From NCBI RefSeq assembly GCF_036711975.1, contig NC_091970.1:4843501-4907500 (forward strand): a stretch of DNA of 64,000 nt, read 5' to 3'. This document shows positions 12,486 through 25,264 of the stretch, piece after piece. Within the stretch, counting starts at the first letter, position 1. The number at the start of each line of letters is the position of its first letter. The notes beneath the pieces are model-generated. The model did not search any database. It was not told where the DNA came from and saw only the letters and a list, made by a program, of their open reading frames with translations. The stretch is from Onthophagus taurus (taxonomy: Eukaryota > Arthropoda > Insecta > Coleoptera > Scarabaeidae). Position numbers and translations under genes: made by a program.

Positions 12486-15400
12486 TTATTTAAGAAATAA
12501 TAATAATTGCACTATAACACATAAAAGTAACGATGATAAAATTATACTCCCTTTGGCACAAACCGTAATATTCTCCTCCTTCTCGTTGTAATAAAAACAA
12601 TCATCCAAAGGTCTTCGCACCAACTCATTTAAATTCTTCTTTTGGCAAATGTGCAAAGTATTATTTTCATAATCAATTTCCTTAGCGATATTTGTATAAA
12701 CCTCCTCAACATCGCAATCCTTCGCCGTTCTATTCACGGCGATCAATAAAAGGTTCGAAAGTTTAATTCTTTTCACATAAAAATCATTAAAACAGCTCGT
12801 TGTTAAATCATCGTTAGAATCGGCGTAAATAAATTTCCTTTGATTTAAAATATATAAAGTTTTGCTTTGGTCGCAGGGAAAATAACTTAGATCTTCCGAT
12901 TCTATCCGATTCTCTTTTCTTTCGCTCACAGCAACCGGGCGGCCTTGAGTTCCATTTTGGGTGCACACCCCTTGGTAATCATACAAAGTGATTTGCTCGT
13001 AAATTCCTTCCTCCAACATCCTTTCCATCACCGCACCATAAATTTTTCCAAAAAACACCCCCGTATTCGATAAATTCGACGAGGCTATTATATAACCGGA
13101 GTGATCAATTATGAAACAATCTAATCCATCGGGGGAATCTTCGCAAATTTTGCATTCTTTACATTCTATCTACAAAAAAATTAAATTAAATTTTGTTATG
13201 TCAAATTTTAAACGTCATTTTTATAACCTACTTTTGCACTTGTAATCTCAAAGAATCTCGCGGTTAACGCTTCTAACGCGAATTGAAACCCAACTACAGA
13301 TGCAGGGGCCTCCATCCCGGCGTCTTTAACGAAAATCGCATAACTTGCCGTTACCGACATATCTGATAAAGCTTCTTCCATCGGATCGACCGGAACTGAG
13401 TAAACGAATGACTCCGGGTCATATTGATGTTGTAAAACGGCCATTTTATACCAAGTTTCATCTTGAGCTTTCGCGTGGTAATCACCAAATTCCCTTTTAT
13501 AAAAAAAATTTAAATTAGAATTAATTTAAATTTAACTCATACCAATAGGTAGTACTAGTACTAGTTACTAGTACTAGTAAGTAACTTAACCTAGTAGTAG
13601 TAGTACTTGATAATGTCATAAAAGTGAGGTTAAAAATGTATTTACTTTTTAGTTTCGTTTCCTTCCCCAAAAATGTATTCCCAACGCGTTAATCCACTCA
13701 TCGTAGCAACAAACCGTAAAGTAGCATTGAATCGTTCAAAAAGGGATATCTCTCGGTCGTTCATAAAATGCCACGGTTCCCCGAACGCGACTTTCGTGCA
13801 CCGAGCATCGAAAATAAGCATTTTAATTAATTCCTCATCGCAAAAATAATCATCGTGCCCTAAGGTTTGTTTATTACAGCGTTCCGATTCGTCAGTTTCC
13901 CCTAAATCGACGTATTGTTGGGTCCATTTAAATGTCCGATTCGGCATCCGATCCAAAAAGTGTAACAACTCATCTTCAGGGCTATTAAATTCGTGTCCTT
14001 CTAAATAATGATATTTACAATAAACCCAACGGGGGTGCACCTTCCAATTTGTGCCGGCAAAAAAATTTTTAAATGGTGTCCCGGTGTGTCGGGTTCTTTT
14101 AATTTCATTGGGAACTTGAATCGAGAAGTATCCGTATTGTTTCGAGATTGCTAATGAGACGGTAAATGGAGTATCAGCTAAATCTTTCCAATAAAAATCG
14201 AATTGTTCTCGAGCAACGCGTTGCATATCATTGTAATGGTATTTTAGCGAGACATTAAGCATTTCCGTTTCATCTCGTTCGGTTAACAGAGCCTCTCGTA
14301 ACTCCAAGATTTGATCCCCAATCACTCGGGGACCTTGCCCATCATCTAACAATAAAACTTCGGTTAAATCGACGCTGTTGTAATTCGTTTTCAATTTTTT
14401 TTCCCAAAACTAAAAAGATAATTATTTTAAAGTGAGGTTATCCTTTTTAAATTTATTTATTTACGATTGGTCTCCATGCTGGGTGTACGATGATGTATCC
14501 GTTATTACTGATGATAAAAACGTGTGCGTTAACGCCGATATTGTAAGGATAAGTTAATTTTTTGAGTTCATCAATTGGAACATCGGTTCCAGCGACTCCT
14601 AAAAGTTGTTCCCCATCGAACGTGGGAATCGCAGCTGAAGTTAATAAGCGGATATGGCCGTTTTCAACGCTTGCAGGGTCTGCGTAGGCGTGGGTCCAAG
14701 AAATTGGGTGCTCTGTTCCTTGTAACACTAAGGGACGTGCAATCACCTTTACGTATTCGTAAACTGATTTTGTTACTTGTTCTAATGTATCGATGTGGCT
14801 GTAATAACCTTAAAAAAAAGGGCAAAAATTTATGTTTTAATTACGTTTTGATATTAACCTCGATTTCTACAAGCCATTTCCCTAATTTCTCTTTCAGCCG
14901 TTGCTTCCGTTCCTATTAAGTACGTAAAAATTCTTACAGGGGGTCGAGTCCCATTCTCAAAGCTGTTATATTTCAGCAATAAATTCGTGTAGTTTTTTGT
15001 AACACCATCGGTGATAATCATAATGGCTTGGTTGCAAGGATCCGTTTCGCTACAATTCCTTTTACCACGATACTAAAACATCACAATTAATTTATCTGAT
15101 ATAACATATTTAATTCATTACTTTTTTTAATATATTTAGACTTTCAATTAAGGCGCTTTCAACGTTGGTTTTTCCATTCGGATTTAATAATCGAACCGCT
15201 TCCTTAAATTTTTCGATATTCTCGCTCGTCGCCTTCATCATTAACCCTTCAAAACATGGTACGGTGTAGTTAAAACCTTGCGAATAACTCATTATGTTGA
15301 TGTAATCGTTATTCGATAAAGTATCTAAAATGCTGTAAACCGTTAAAGAGGCTATATGAGAATTCATTCCTTCCATTGACCCCGAATTATCGAGCAAAAT

Positions 15401-16318
15401 TACAACGTCTTTAGTGCACGTTGTTGCTTCGATATACCAAGTTCTAATTCTACAATCGAAAATATCGGTGTTTTCGTCGTAAATCCACTTTTTCGCGGGG
15501 TAATGCCGCATCACTCCGGAGGAACTGCAAAAGTATTGCCAGGAAAGTGAGGGATCCGATTGATAATTGTTTTTAAATACTGAATCGAGCTCTTCCGACC
15601 ATTGTACGGCTATTTTTGGTTCTTTATCTAAAACGGAAATTAAATTAAAATATTAAAAAAACTTTTTTATCAAAAATGATGTTTGATTAAATTAGAATTC
15701 TGCTTTACCGACGTCGATAAAAAAGGAAATTAATACAAAAATTAAATATTTACGTCTATCGAAAATATTCATCGGCACATGAATCGAGCTTTTATCTGTA
15801 TCAACCTCAATGTTATAAAAATGCGTATCGCTGTTTAACTTCATCGGCAAATACATTTCATTTTCGTAAGACTCGTTTATCCCGGAATATTTCGAGCTTG
15901 TATAATTATACTCATCCATGGTGATATTTTTATCAAAACCCTCCACGGCCTCTTCAGCTTTCATACGAACACACTGAATAGCATCCATTTTCCGTTGAAA
16001 CATTCTATGCACGTTATCCGTGATGTTTGAAAGCAAAAGGGTCGCATTTTTGGCGCTAACCTGAGCGTTATTTAGCACATATAACTGCTTTATTTCCTTT
16101 TGTTTAGTTATAATTAATCCTAAATGGTATAATTGGTCCCCTAATGTATTGGCCCAGTTCCCAACGCTACGAAAAAAAATTTACGAAAATAATTAAAAAT
16201 AAAAAAATACATACAGCTTTCTTTGTTCTTTTTGGTTTTCTCTCTCTTTCGAATTCACTAATTTCCCGAAAATTATCACCAAAAAGATACAATTCACCGT
16301 GTATTTAACGTTGAACAT
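12486..16318 (-). CDS. voltage-gated calcium channel alpha2/delta subunit
   Basis: Eight exons: 16215-16318, 15754-16166, 15122-15627, 14859-15072, 14465-14808, 13646-14409, 13232-13493 and 12486-13169. They give about 1096 residues, the normal size of the family. There is a signal peptide ([20 protein letters not shown]), a VWA_N-like segment, and a VWA domain with a complete MIDAS start ([13 protein letters not shown]). A Cache-like domain follows ([22 protein letters not shown]), then a cysteine-rich delta part and a hydrophobic tail that could be a GPI signal or membrane anchor. Such subunits sit on the outer face of the membrane, traffic Cav channels to synapses and raise current. Insects have several paralogues (straightjacket and relatives) and I cannot say which this is. 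The start codon was chosen because it opens a clear signal peptide. Confidence 0.92.
13551..13608. repeat. TAG/TAC simple repeat with palindromes
   Basis: A low-complexity stretch built from TAGTAC and TAGTAG units lies in an intron of the alpha2/delta gene. The part TACTAGTACTAGTA is its own reverse complement. Confidence 0.75.
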
Positions 16319-16631
16319 GATTAGAGTTTATTTGGCCAAGAAAACTGTTGAGCTCTAAATTTATTTCTGTAAGGATCTAAATTTAACTCGGTTAGAAGTC
16401 GATAAATATACAAAGGAGATGTTGGAGTCACTTTTTTTTACACAATATTAAATTGATAATATTAATAAATAATATTGGATTATTGTTAATTGGTGCAAAT
16501 TAAACAAATTTATTTTGAATCATATCATTAAAGATTAATTCATTTTAATTAAAAAAAAAAATTTATTATAAATATATAAATATTAATTTGACGTTTAATT
16601 GTCAAATATGACAGACGTCATAAAAATCAAT
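16319..16631. other. intergenic, 313 bp
   Basis: This gap lies between the start of the alpha2/delta gene and the stop of RPC2. It is AT-rich, with a GACGTTTAATTGTCAAA word near 16590. I see nothing else. Confidence 0.6.
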
Positions 16632-19600
16632 TTATTCACAATAATTATTTAAAGTTAATCGAGCAGTAACATTCATTGCTTGCAACTCGGTTAATAATAA
16701 TTTACAAGCATAGGGCATCGTGATCGATGAAACCCCGATAGAACTCTTACAATTATTACACCAGCTACAATAACCTAACAAACCGCACTTATTACAAACG
16801 TCCACGCTACATTGATCGCTCGAAACCATTAAGCGCTCCACTAACATCATACTCGCCCCGTAGGCTATTAAACAATCACGTTCCATCTCACCCAAACGTA
16901 ACCCACCATCTCGACTTCGCCCTAAAAATGAATCAAACTTTAATATCAATTTAAATGATTTATTTACCGCACCTTCTGTTGGTTGTCTTGTTAAAACGGC
17001 TCTAGGTCCCCTTGCTCTAGCATGCATCTTATCTTGAACCATATGTTTTAATTTTTGATAATAAACCGGTCCGGAGTAAATGTAAGCTTCTAAAGGCTCT
17101 CCGGTTATGCCGGAATAAAAAATATCTTTACCTTGATATTGAAACCCATTTTTAGTCAATTCCTCGCTTAAATCGACCACTTTATCCCCTTCGAATGCCG
17201 TTCCATAATGAAATTTCCCCTCTAAAAGTCCCGCTTTTCCCGCTAAAAGCTCAATTAATTTTCCTACGGTCATTCGGGATGGAAATCCGTGAGGATTCAT
17301 GATAATATCAGGACATATACCGTATTCATTAAACGGCATATCTTCTTGCTCAACAATTAACCCAACAACTCCTTTTTGCCCATGTCTCGAACTGAATTTA
17401 TCCCCAATTTCGGGCCGGCGAGTTTGCCGGAGGAGGATTTTTATTAATCCGGAGTCTTCTTCGTTGGTTGAGACCATAACTTTTTCGATATAACTCGGAA
17501 TAGGGTTTTTATATCCTACGGGAACTTCTCGGTACTCAATATTTGTGTTGTTGGATCCGGTTGAACCGGGGACTGATGAAACAACTGGTACCGATTTATT
17601 AATTAAGATTTGTTTGTTTTCAACTTTTTCTCCGGGGCACACTATTCCATCGTTATCGAGAATTTCATGTCGCCATAAAGGTTTATTTGATGTTGGATCT
17701 AACATGGGGCCTTGTATCCGATCGAAAGTTTGGTTAGCGTAGCGTTTTAAAACACATTTACTGTTCCGATAAACCAAGCAACGTCCGAAACCTCGATCAA
17801 TCGAAGCTTTATTTAAAATTAAAGCGTCTTCTATATCATAACCTGAATAACTCATCACTGCTACAGTTGCATTTTGCCCCGCTGGGAGTTTATCGAAATT
17901 AATTAACTCAATTGGTTTCGTTTTAACGCATGGGGCTTGGGGGTAAACTAGGTTGTATAAAAGTGTATCAATCCGGTCTTTTTGGTTATACCCAATGGTC
18001 CCCATCGCTTGTTTCCCCATAGCGCATTGATACGTATTCCTCGGCGATTGATTGTGATGGGGGTACGGAATTAATCCGGCACAAACTCCTAAAATAGTAA
18101 AAGGTGCAATTTCTAAGTGAGTGTGGATTGAGGTTATATCTTTCTCGTAACATGCTATAAAAGTGTCACTTTCTTCGTTTACATCTAAAAATTCAATCAA
18201 ACCATCTTGTAGGAAATCCTCAAAGTTCTTTAATCCACTTTCTAATTCTTTAATATGCGTCTCTTTAACCAAAGGGGCCCCGTTTTCGATAATAATATAA
18301 GGTCGACATAACCTCCCTCCATCCCCACTTATATAAACACATTTATGCAAATGATTCGGGTAAATCGACGCGTAAATTGATAAATACCCACTCCTCCTCA
18401 TAATTCGAAACCACGTAATTAACCTGCGATAATTTTTAATCACCCCGATGATCCCCCCGTTCAAAAAAACCAAATAAACCTCATCGGAATGCAAATAATC
18501 CCCACTCACGGTGTTAATATCAATCACACCGGTGTTTTGCGCGAACCTAATTAACGGGATATCATCGACTTCCGTGGTTATATGAGTCATTAAAGCTAAA
18601 TTTTTAACTAATCCGCACGCTTCGCCTTCCGGGGTATCACTCGGACACAACATCCCCCATTGCGAGCCTTGTAAAGATCTCGGCCCCGACACTTTTCGCG
18701 TCTTTTCAAACTGCGAATTCACGCGAGTCATCATCCCCAAAGCTGAGATGTAACTTAACCTGGATAAAACTTGCGTCACACCTTGCCGTTCCATTCGGAA
18801 CCGTTTAATCGTCCAATTTCCGGTTGATATCGCAAAAACTAAGCAACTCGTAATTAAATCGGAACGCATATATTTAATGACGTCGAATTGAGTTGCTCGT
18901 ATTTTAGGAATCGTTTTTTCAGCGATCGCTTTTAACTCCCAATTAAATCGTTTAAAAACATCCTCAAACATCAACGATAACAAAGAACCGGCCAACTCCA
19001 TGCGTTTATTCCCATAATAATCTCGATCATCCAAAAAGTTTTTATCTTTTTGAGCTTCGATGACTCGTTTTAACATCACAGCTAAATAAATCGCTTTCGA
19101 TCTAAAATTAAAATTCTCAACGGGTATGTGAGCTATAACCGTAGTTGCAAGTAAATCTCGAGCTTCATCCCATGGTGTTTTAACCCGACTCGCCGATGTA
19201 GGAAATCTTTTTGCAACTAATTTTGTTCCTAAATATTTCAAAGCGGCCTCTTGAGTCCTCAAATTTAAGATATGACACTCCTCTAATGTGGTTACGAATT
19301 TAGTTTGGATATCACTTTCCGAGATGCCAACCATCTGGCATATTTCTAAATCTGAAGTGATTCCCATCGCTTTAAATATGATGGAAATCGGGATTGAATC
19401 GGCGAAAACGTTGTGACCCAAAAAATATTTATTTCCTTTGGCAAAAACGAAAGTTCTCGATTTTTTCTCGTGGGTTGAGCTTGTTACTTGGCATTGAATC
19501 CCGAATTTTGATTCTTCCACAATCATACGATTCTTCGATAATTGTTCTTGGATTAAAATTACTTTTTCTTGGCCTTTTACGATGAAATACCCACCGGGGT

Positions 19601-20117
19601 CTAGTGGACACTCTTTCATTTTCGCCAGTTCGTACTCGGATTTATTACTTAAGACACAATTTGAAGATCTCAACATAATCGGCATCTTTCCGATTAATAA
19701 ACCGGTTCGAGAAACTTTTTGAGTTCCCCTTGTGTACTCGATATCAACGGTAATCGGGGCGGAATAAGTCATATCTCTTAACCGGCATTCATGCGGAGTC
19801 GTCGGCTTGCTAATATTAAAACCTTCATCAACATCGGGGGCCCCAACATACACATTCGTGTATTTGATATAGAACAAGGGATCAGCATCGCATGTCACTT
19901 TATTATTTGCCTCAACGATTTTCTTTATATCTACGTTTATAAAGTAATTAAATGCTTCGATGTGTTGTTTTACTAACCCGCGAATTTTTAAGAAAGCCGG
20001 AACTAATTTCCATTTATCACGAACTTCTTTCACCGACTCGGAGGAAATTTGGCTCCCTGGTAATCCATGTGGTGTTTTTCCAACCTCCCCCATTGATTTT
20101 TCTTTAATTTCACGCAT
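16632..20117 (-). CDS. Polr3B: DNA-directed RNA polymerase III subunit RPC2 (second largest subunit)
   Basis: One long open frame, interrupted by a single 51-nt intron (16922-16972), gives about 1144 residues; human RPC2 has 1133. It forms one side of the Pol III active centre, which makes tRNA, 5S rRNA and U6. Visible family motifs are the second-subunit signature near [13 protein letters not shown], the hybrid-binding block [21 protein letters not shown], the fork/switch block [12 protein letters not shown], and [20 protein letters not shown]. The C-terminal zinc ribbon is [16 protein letters not shown]. The intron has no in-frame stop and is a multiple of three. Removing it with a GTGCGG donor restores the universal TEG-RSRDGG sequence. 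The start at 20117 was taken because the following residues match the family N-terminus. Confidence 0.96.
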   Translation of the reverse strand: MREIKEKSMGEVGKTPHGLPGSQISSESVKEVRDKWKLVPAFLKIRGLVKQHIEAFNYFINVDIKKIVEANNKVTCDADPLFYIKYTNVYVGAPDVDEGFNISKPTTPHECRLRDMTYSAPITVDIEYTRGTQKVSRTGLLIGKMPIMLRSSNCVLSNKSEYELAKMKECPLDPGGYFIVKGQEKVILIQEQLSKNRMIVEESKFGIQCQVTSSTHEKKSRTFVFAKGNKYFLGHNVFADSIPISIIFKAMGITSDLEICQMVGISESDIQTKFVTTLEECHILNLRTQEAALKYLGTKLVAKRFPTSASRVKTPWDEARDLLATTVIAHIPVENFNFRSKAIYLAVMLKRVIEAQKDKNFLDDRDYYGNKRMELAGSLLSLMFEDVFKRFNWELKAIAEKTIPKIRATQFDVIKYMRSDLITSCLVFAISTGNWTIKRFRMERQGVTQVLSRLSYISALGMMTRVNSQFEKTRKVSGPRSLQGSQWGMLCPSDTPEGEACGLVKNLALMTHITTEVDDIPLIRFAQNTGVIDINTVSGDYLHSDEVYLVFLNGGIIGVIKNYRRLITWFRIMRRSGYLSIYASIYPNHLHKCVYISGDGGRLCRPYIIIENGAPLVKETHIKELESGLKNFEDFLQDGLIEFLDVNEESDTFIACYEKDITSIHTHLEIAPFTILGVCAGLIPYPHHNQSPRNTYQCAMGKQAMGTIGYNQKDRIDTLLYNLVYPQAPCVKTKPIELINFDKLPAGQNATVAVMSYSGYDIEDALILNKASIDRGFGRCLVYRNSKCVLKRYANQTFDRIQGPMLDPTSNKPLWRHEILDNDGIVCPGEKVENKQILINKSVPVVSSVPGSTGSNNTNIEYREVPVGYKNPIPSYIEKVMVSTNEEDSGLIKILLRQTRRPEIGDKFSSRHGQKGVVGLIVEQEDMPFNEYGICPDIIMNPHGFPSRMTVGKLIELLAGKAGLLEGKFHYGTAFEGDKVVDLSEELTKNGFQYQGKDIFYSGITGEPLEAYIYSGPVYYQKLKHMVQDKMHARARGPRAVLTRQPTEGAVNKSFKLILKFDSFLGRSRDGGLRLGEMERDCLIAYGASMMLVERLMVSSDQCSVDVCNKCGLLGYCSWCNNCKSSIGVSSITMPYACKLLLTELQAMNVTARLTLNNYCE

Positions 20118-22060
20118 AAATTATAATGAAATTGCGGTTACATGGCTTTTAACACGTGAACATAACCTCAAAAGCGAATGTTTTTATTTTGACGGTAAAG
20201 ACAACACTAACAAGCGTATAGTGTAGAAATTCATTTATAGATGGCTCCAAATATCTTTGAATTCGATTGTTTTTATTAATATAAATTAATTTATTTTTTA
20301 TTGAAATAAAAAAGGCAAACAAAGCAAATTAATTCATTTTATTTGAATTAATTAATAACCTTAGAATGATGTTTTTGAGTTTGAGACTGTAAAGTTAATT
20401 AGTGTCGATATTTATTTGCAGATGGCGCTAAGAAATTGGAATTGAATTATTTTAATTATTAAAATAAATTTTTACACTTTACGAAATACTTACCTAAATT
20501 CGTTCCAATTCAATTCATTTAAACACTATAAATCTTTTTAAACACATTTTATATTTTATTTAAATCTAATTTAAAAAAAAAATGATACACCTAAAATTGA
20601 CGTTTTTCTTGACAACTTTCGATTTATACGAGCCAAAAATCCGTAATATACAACATAATTTCCTTTACACGAAAATTCCTGGCTCGAAATTCATTCGGGC
20701 TAGATACACAAAAGGGGTTGGGATTTAGCTACTGGTATGGGGAAGAACCAAGGTTGATGTAATGCATTGTCGGGAAAATTTACTAGAATTGTTGCCAACA
20801 TTGCAGCGAATACGTTCAAGTTGTTTTATTCAATTTTCTTTTCCGTTCGAACAAAATTGAAATTCTCTTGAAACCTCGAAATAAAGCAAACACAACATAA
20901 TCTCAACAAAACTAAACAGTGCGTAAACGAACGCTTTTGAAACACTCGTTTTACTTGTCACCGGAAGTTTTCTTGAGCGCGTTTCAACTTGTGACAGGTA
21001 CACAAAAAGATAAGCCCATTTTTCGATTTAATATGACGTGGAGGATTTTAGTATTAAAGATGTCATGAGAGAGATGAATAGGGAAAGGACTGGGGGAGAG
21101 AGAAATGGGAAATGATGAATTCAATTTCTCTTATTTGGATTTATTGATCTGGATAAATTAAACGGAAATTATTTATTAAATTAATTTAATTAAAACTTAA
21201 AATAAAGGGTAAATTACTGTAATTACGTGATTTTTGGTTAGTTTCCGCGTTTATTGTCGAGACTCGGCTGTTGTTTCAAAATTATCGGAGAAGTTATCTT
21301 TAGAGTGCAGATTCTGTTTGTGGTTAAAATAAAAGGAGACGTTATTACAACATGTATATACATATATATATTTTTCTACGAAACTTCTCATTTTTATTAA
21401 ATTTTCTTTAACTTTTTAATACATCTTTTTTAACAAATGATTTTCAATTCCAGTTTTTTTTTCAGTTTGTGATAATCAAAATTAAAAGTCACTAAAACGA
21501 AAAGAAGACAAAATTTGGCACAATTTCTATTTAACTTATTAATAAATACGGACACATTCAATTGACGGTATAGTTACATCGTTTAATAATACTCGTTTTA
21601 TTTTTTTTTGTTGGTCCACAAAACGGAAATGAGCTTATTTATTACTTTTAGGATCATTTTTGTGTTCAAAAACGCTTATTCATTTTGACGTTTATCTGTC
21701 AAATTTATTTTCTAACGTCAAGGTGACGTTTATCTGTCAGATTAGACGTTTACTAAATTTTAATTAAATGTATTAAATGAAATCGAAAATAGAGGGATGA
21801 ATTTAGTGGAAAAGCACTAAAAATTATGTAATAAATCCATAAAACACGTTATAAAACATAACGAGAACAAAGAAATAGAGCTAAAAAAAAGACAATGGGA
21901 ATCCGAGTCGAGATATTTTCACGCGTACTCTATTATTTATGCGAAATCAATACGTTTATAAATAGAATTGAAATGAATATGTAGGGTTTTTAGCGTTTTC
22001 GAACAACAAATTTATCTATACACCCGTTTTGACATATAGTTTTGTTTAAACAGGACGTAT
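20118..22060. other. intergenic, about 1.9 kb
   Basis: No convincing gene. It holds the RPC2 promoter side, an AGATGGCGC word at 20420, one CATAACCTC at 20161, and two copies of GACGTTTATCTGTCA (21687 and 21725). The part near 22000 is probably the 3' untranslated region of the small membrane-protein gene. A less AT-rich patch at about 20880-21010 shows no clear frame. Confidence 0.5.
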
Positions 22061-22317
22061 TCATGCTGTTATGTAATATTCTCGTCGTTGGAGACATTTT
22101 TCGCGCATTATATAGCATAAAGCTATCGTTATTAAAATAGCTATAGTTATCCCCATGCCTATGCTAACCCAAATGATCTCTTCGTTGATCCCTTGATAAG
22201 ATCTTCCTACGATTTAGCCGGTTTTTAGTCCAACGTTTGGAATAAAGAAAACTTACCATTGTAGTTACTGGAAAGGATTCCGGTTACTTTCCCTGCAACT
22301 CTTCCCCCGACTGGCAT
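22061..22317 (-). CDS. 3' exons of a small single-pass membrane protein
   Basis: Two exons (22257-22317 and 22061-22206) joined in phase by a GTAAGT-TAG intron. From the ATG at 22317 they encode 68 residues. A hydrophilic segment (GRVAGKVTGILSSNYNGRSY) is followed by one clear membrane helix (IIWVSIGMGITIAILITIAL) and a short basic tail that ends REYYITA. There is no signal peptide, so the true start probably lies in upstream exons. The CAG just after the ATG could be an acceptor, and an in-frame stop upstream shows the exon does not extend far. The clean helix and tidy end suggest a conserved insect protein, but I do not recognise it with certainty. Confidence 0.6.
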
Positions 22318-22724
22318 ATTTGATTTTAAAATTAAAAACGAAATTGAGGTTTAAATCATTTTTTTTGCCGAAATCTGGAATGAAAGAAAGGAGAACTTGA
22401 AAAACATCAATCTAAGTTTTAAATGTTATCTTTATTTCTCATCCCTGGTTAAATTATCGGGTTAAAACACGAACCGAGATGGAATCCTGATGACATAGAT
22501 TTCCATCCCTCTCGTCTACCATTAGAATCATGAATTATTCATCGAGTTCCGAAACTAACCTAAAAGGAACCAGAAAAAGGAAATTGAAAAAAAGGAATGT
22601 AAAAAAAAGTTAAAAAAAACGGAGAAGGATTCAAAAACGATTCGAAAAGTGATAAAAAGAATACGAAGACTGAAATGAGACGAAAAAAAAATTTTATCGG
22701 AAACGACGGCTTTCAATGCCTTAC

Positions 22725-23639
22725 TTCAATTTGCTCGTTAACTGCATTACCCATTTTAAACTTTCCAACCCGGAAAGTTATTGGAAACTAACTTTATAGA
22801 GACTTTTTTTGTAATTTAATTTCAAAATGGTTTTTGACAAAAAAAAAATTTGTACAAAAACTTTTTATAACCACTATATAATTAATGATACAAAACCAAA
22901 AAATTTTTGTACGAAATCTTTTTTATTATAAAATAGAAAAAAGAACAATATTATTATTAACCCCAAACAAAAATCAACAATTATTATTGAACTTACCATA
23001 TTTAATTGAAATTACAACAAAAAAATGGCAATAACAACCAAGTTTTTGTATTATTCCAGTTATTTCTTTAATTGACGTGTCGTGTGCAAAAAGGAGATAA
23101 GGGCGGCGTAGTAACGCCGTCGGCCGCCAGGAGAGCACTGATCTCACCCCGACTCGGGTCATAGTGTAGTCCGGGAAATCATCCCCGTCCACTTCCCAAC
23201 GCCCTCCTTTAAAGCAACTATACGAGAAAAATAGTAACCCTCTCGAAATCAAAGGTAAAATTTCAATTATAATATTAATTTACAACAAAAAATAAATCAA
23301 AATTTTTGACGTTTATCTGTCAAATTTGACATTTCTAACCTTTAATTGACACAAAAAATACAATTAATTAAACGTTTATTATTATTAATAATAATTAAAA
23401 TATCTACATGAAATTAACTCATTAACAAGCTTAGTACTGCTTGTTAACTGTTACCAATTGATTGACGTGAACCGTTTTAGTATTCCCAAGCTGTTCGCAG
23501 TTACTTGATAACGTTCGGTCTCGGTGGAAAGTCACGAAATCGATGTCACTTGGTCCGAAATGAAATCTCCGTGGGACTACTTTATCTTGAAAACGAACAC
23601 GTTTGAAATCCGATGATTTATCCTCGTATATTTTACCTC
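22725..23639 (-). other. candidate upstream exons of a minus-strand gene
   Basis: Three coding-like blocks lie 5' of the small membrane-protein exons on the same strand. Block 23455-23639 keeps 61 codons open and ends at a GTAACA donor. Block 23148-23206 reads GRWEVDGDDFPDYTMTRVG before a GTGAGA donor. Block 22725-22787 reads FPITFRVGKF, then KMGNAVNEQIE, before a GTAAGG donor. The last two join in phase, but the first does not join to the second. None joins cleanly to the exon at 22317. An excellent polypyrimidine acceptor ends at about 22561, but all frames stop soon after it. They may be exons of one gene with a piece I have missed, or untranslated exons. Confidence 0.3.
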
Positions 23640-24078
23640 CTACATTTATCTATATCAAACTTTTATTTAAATATTAAAAAGAAATAATTAAAAACATTAA
23701 AATAATCGTATTAAATGATTTAATCATAATTTCTTATTTGTTAATTAATAATTATTATTTATTTAAAAATTATTTTAAATAATTTCTTGCGCCATCTCTG
23801 GTTGAAACATCAAAGTTTACTGAATAACGACATAACCTCAAATACTAATTTGTGTAAATACAATGTAATGAGTTTTGATTTAATTTACTTTCAGTAACTT
23901 AAAATAACTTATTTAACACATTCAATTAATTCGTCATATTTTAATTTATATTATTAAATAAGATTTATTAATAAATAATTTATTTTAATTGCGCCATCTC
24001 TAATTCAAACTCCACACTACTCAAAAACAACATAACCTCAACTATTGATAATTTATAAAGATTTTCATTTCGAATAAA

Positions 24079-25067
24079 ATGTTGGTGAGTTATTACATAA
24101 ATTAATATTAAATTTGAAATGATTTTTTAAATGAATTTATAGGAATCTCAAGATTTAAAGGATTTTTCGATTACAACATGGTACAAAACGTTCAAAAACA
24201 TAACCTTAAACACGATTCTTATTGAGATTCCCCCTGAATTATTAAATTATTTACGTTCGGATGATTTCGATGGTGATATTAAAACAGTTTGTAACTCCGA
24301 GTATATAAACAATTTAAAGGATGCCTTAAAAAGGTTTGATAATAAGGTTTTTGCGAAAAATAATTGGAGAGCTCCATTGGTACGATGACAAAATTATATA
24401 AAATTAAAATTAATGATTGAATCAAAAACGTTTTAGGACGCAAAATTTATGAGTTTAAGTAATTTACTACAAGTTAATTGTATAGAAGATCTCATTAATT
24501 ATTTCAAAGCTTCCGATGTTGTTATGAACGATTTTTATGGAAAATATGATGAAGGTTATTGTTTCGCTTTGAGAGAATTTTTAAATATACACCCTGCTAG
24601 TGAGTTTAGGTGTATCGTTGTGGGGGATATTTTGAGGGGAATTACCCCGAGGGATTGGCCGACTTATTATGGGCACTTCGCCGAAGAGGGACCTAATATA
24701 ATTAGGTTAATTTCAGAGTTTTTTCAGGGAAACTTAAAAGGAAAATTTATCAGAAAAAATTGTAATGATTGAATTTCTTAATTTAAATATTAATTATTAA
24801 TTAAAAATACTTTTAGATGTATTCGATGTAATTATAACATACCCAAGTAAAGTTGAACTTGTCGATTTAAGTCCGTTGAATAATAAAACGAATTTGAACG
24901 CCTTTTTATGGGAGGAAATTGATAAATTAATCAAAATGGTATTTCTTGCTCAATTTAATTTTAAAAAAATAATAATTTTTTTTTTTGGTTAGGATTCCCG
25001 AGAGATGGTTGCCCCCGTTTTTAGATATTTAGAGTCGGATAAGGGGATTATTTTAAAACCAAAATAA
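24079..25067 (+). CDS. CDC123: CDC123-like eIF2 assembly factor (short form)
   Basis: Five exons: 24079-24084, 24143-24379, 24437-24761, 24817-24938 and 24993-25067. They encode about 254 residues. CDC123 is a cytosolic ATP-grasp-like protein that joins eIF2 gamma to alpha and so promotes start of translation. The family signatures are the early WYKTFKNITL block, the NNWRAPLDAKF block before a helical part, and EFRCIVV...ITPRDWPTYY. The C-terminal DVIITYPSKVELVDLSPL and LWEEID blocks are also present. Human CDC123 has 336 residues, so this copy lacks parts of the middle or ends. The start codon, two codons before the first intron, fits the phase but is the weakest part of the model. A GCGCCATCT and a CATAACCTC word lie just upstream (23991 and 24031). 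Confidence 0.85.
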
Positions 25068-25264
25068 AATTATTTAAAAACAAATGCATTTATTTTGTAT
25101 GTTTAGCTTAAAGTACATAATAAATTTTTTATTTAATTATTAACAAAAAAGAGCCATCTATCGGTGATAAATTTAATTACAAATACAAAATCTCAATTTT
25201 ATGGGTGAAACAAATTTTTAACTTATTTGGTTATTTTGGTAAGTAAAAATGATCAAATTAATAC

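Noticed and set aside
18360-20230. Several plus-strand open frames across RPC2
   Set aside because: They are antisense shadows of the conserved polymerase coding sequence.
22480-22545. Coding-like minus-strand stretch reading VDERDGNLCHQDSISVRV
   Set aside because: It ends quickly at a stop and I could find no donor that links it in phase to the exon at 22317. It may be untranslated sequence.
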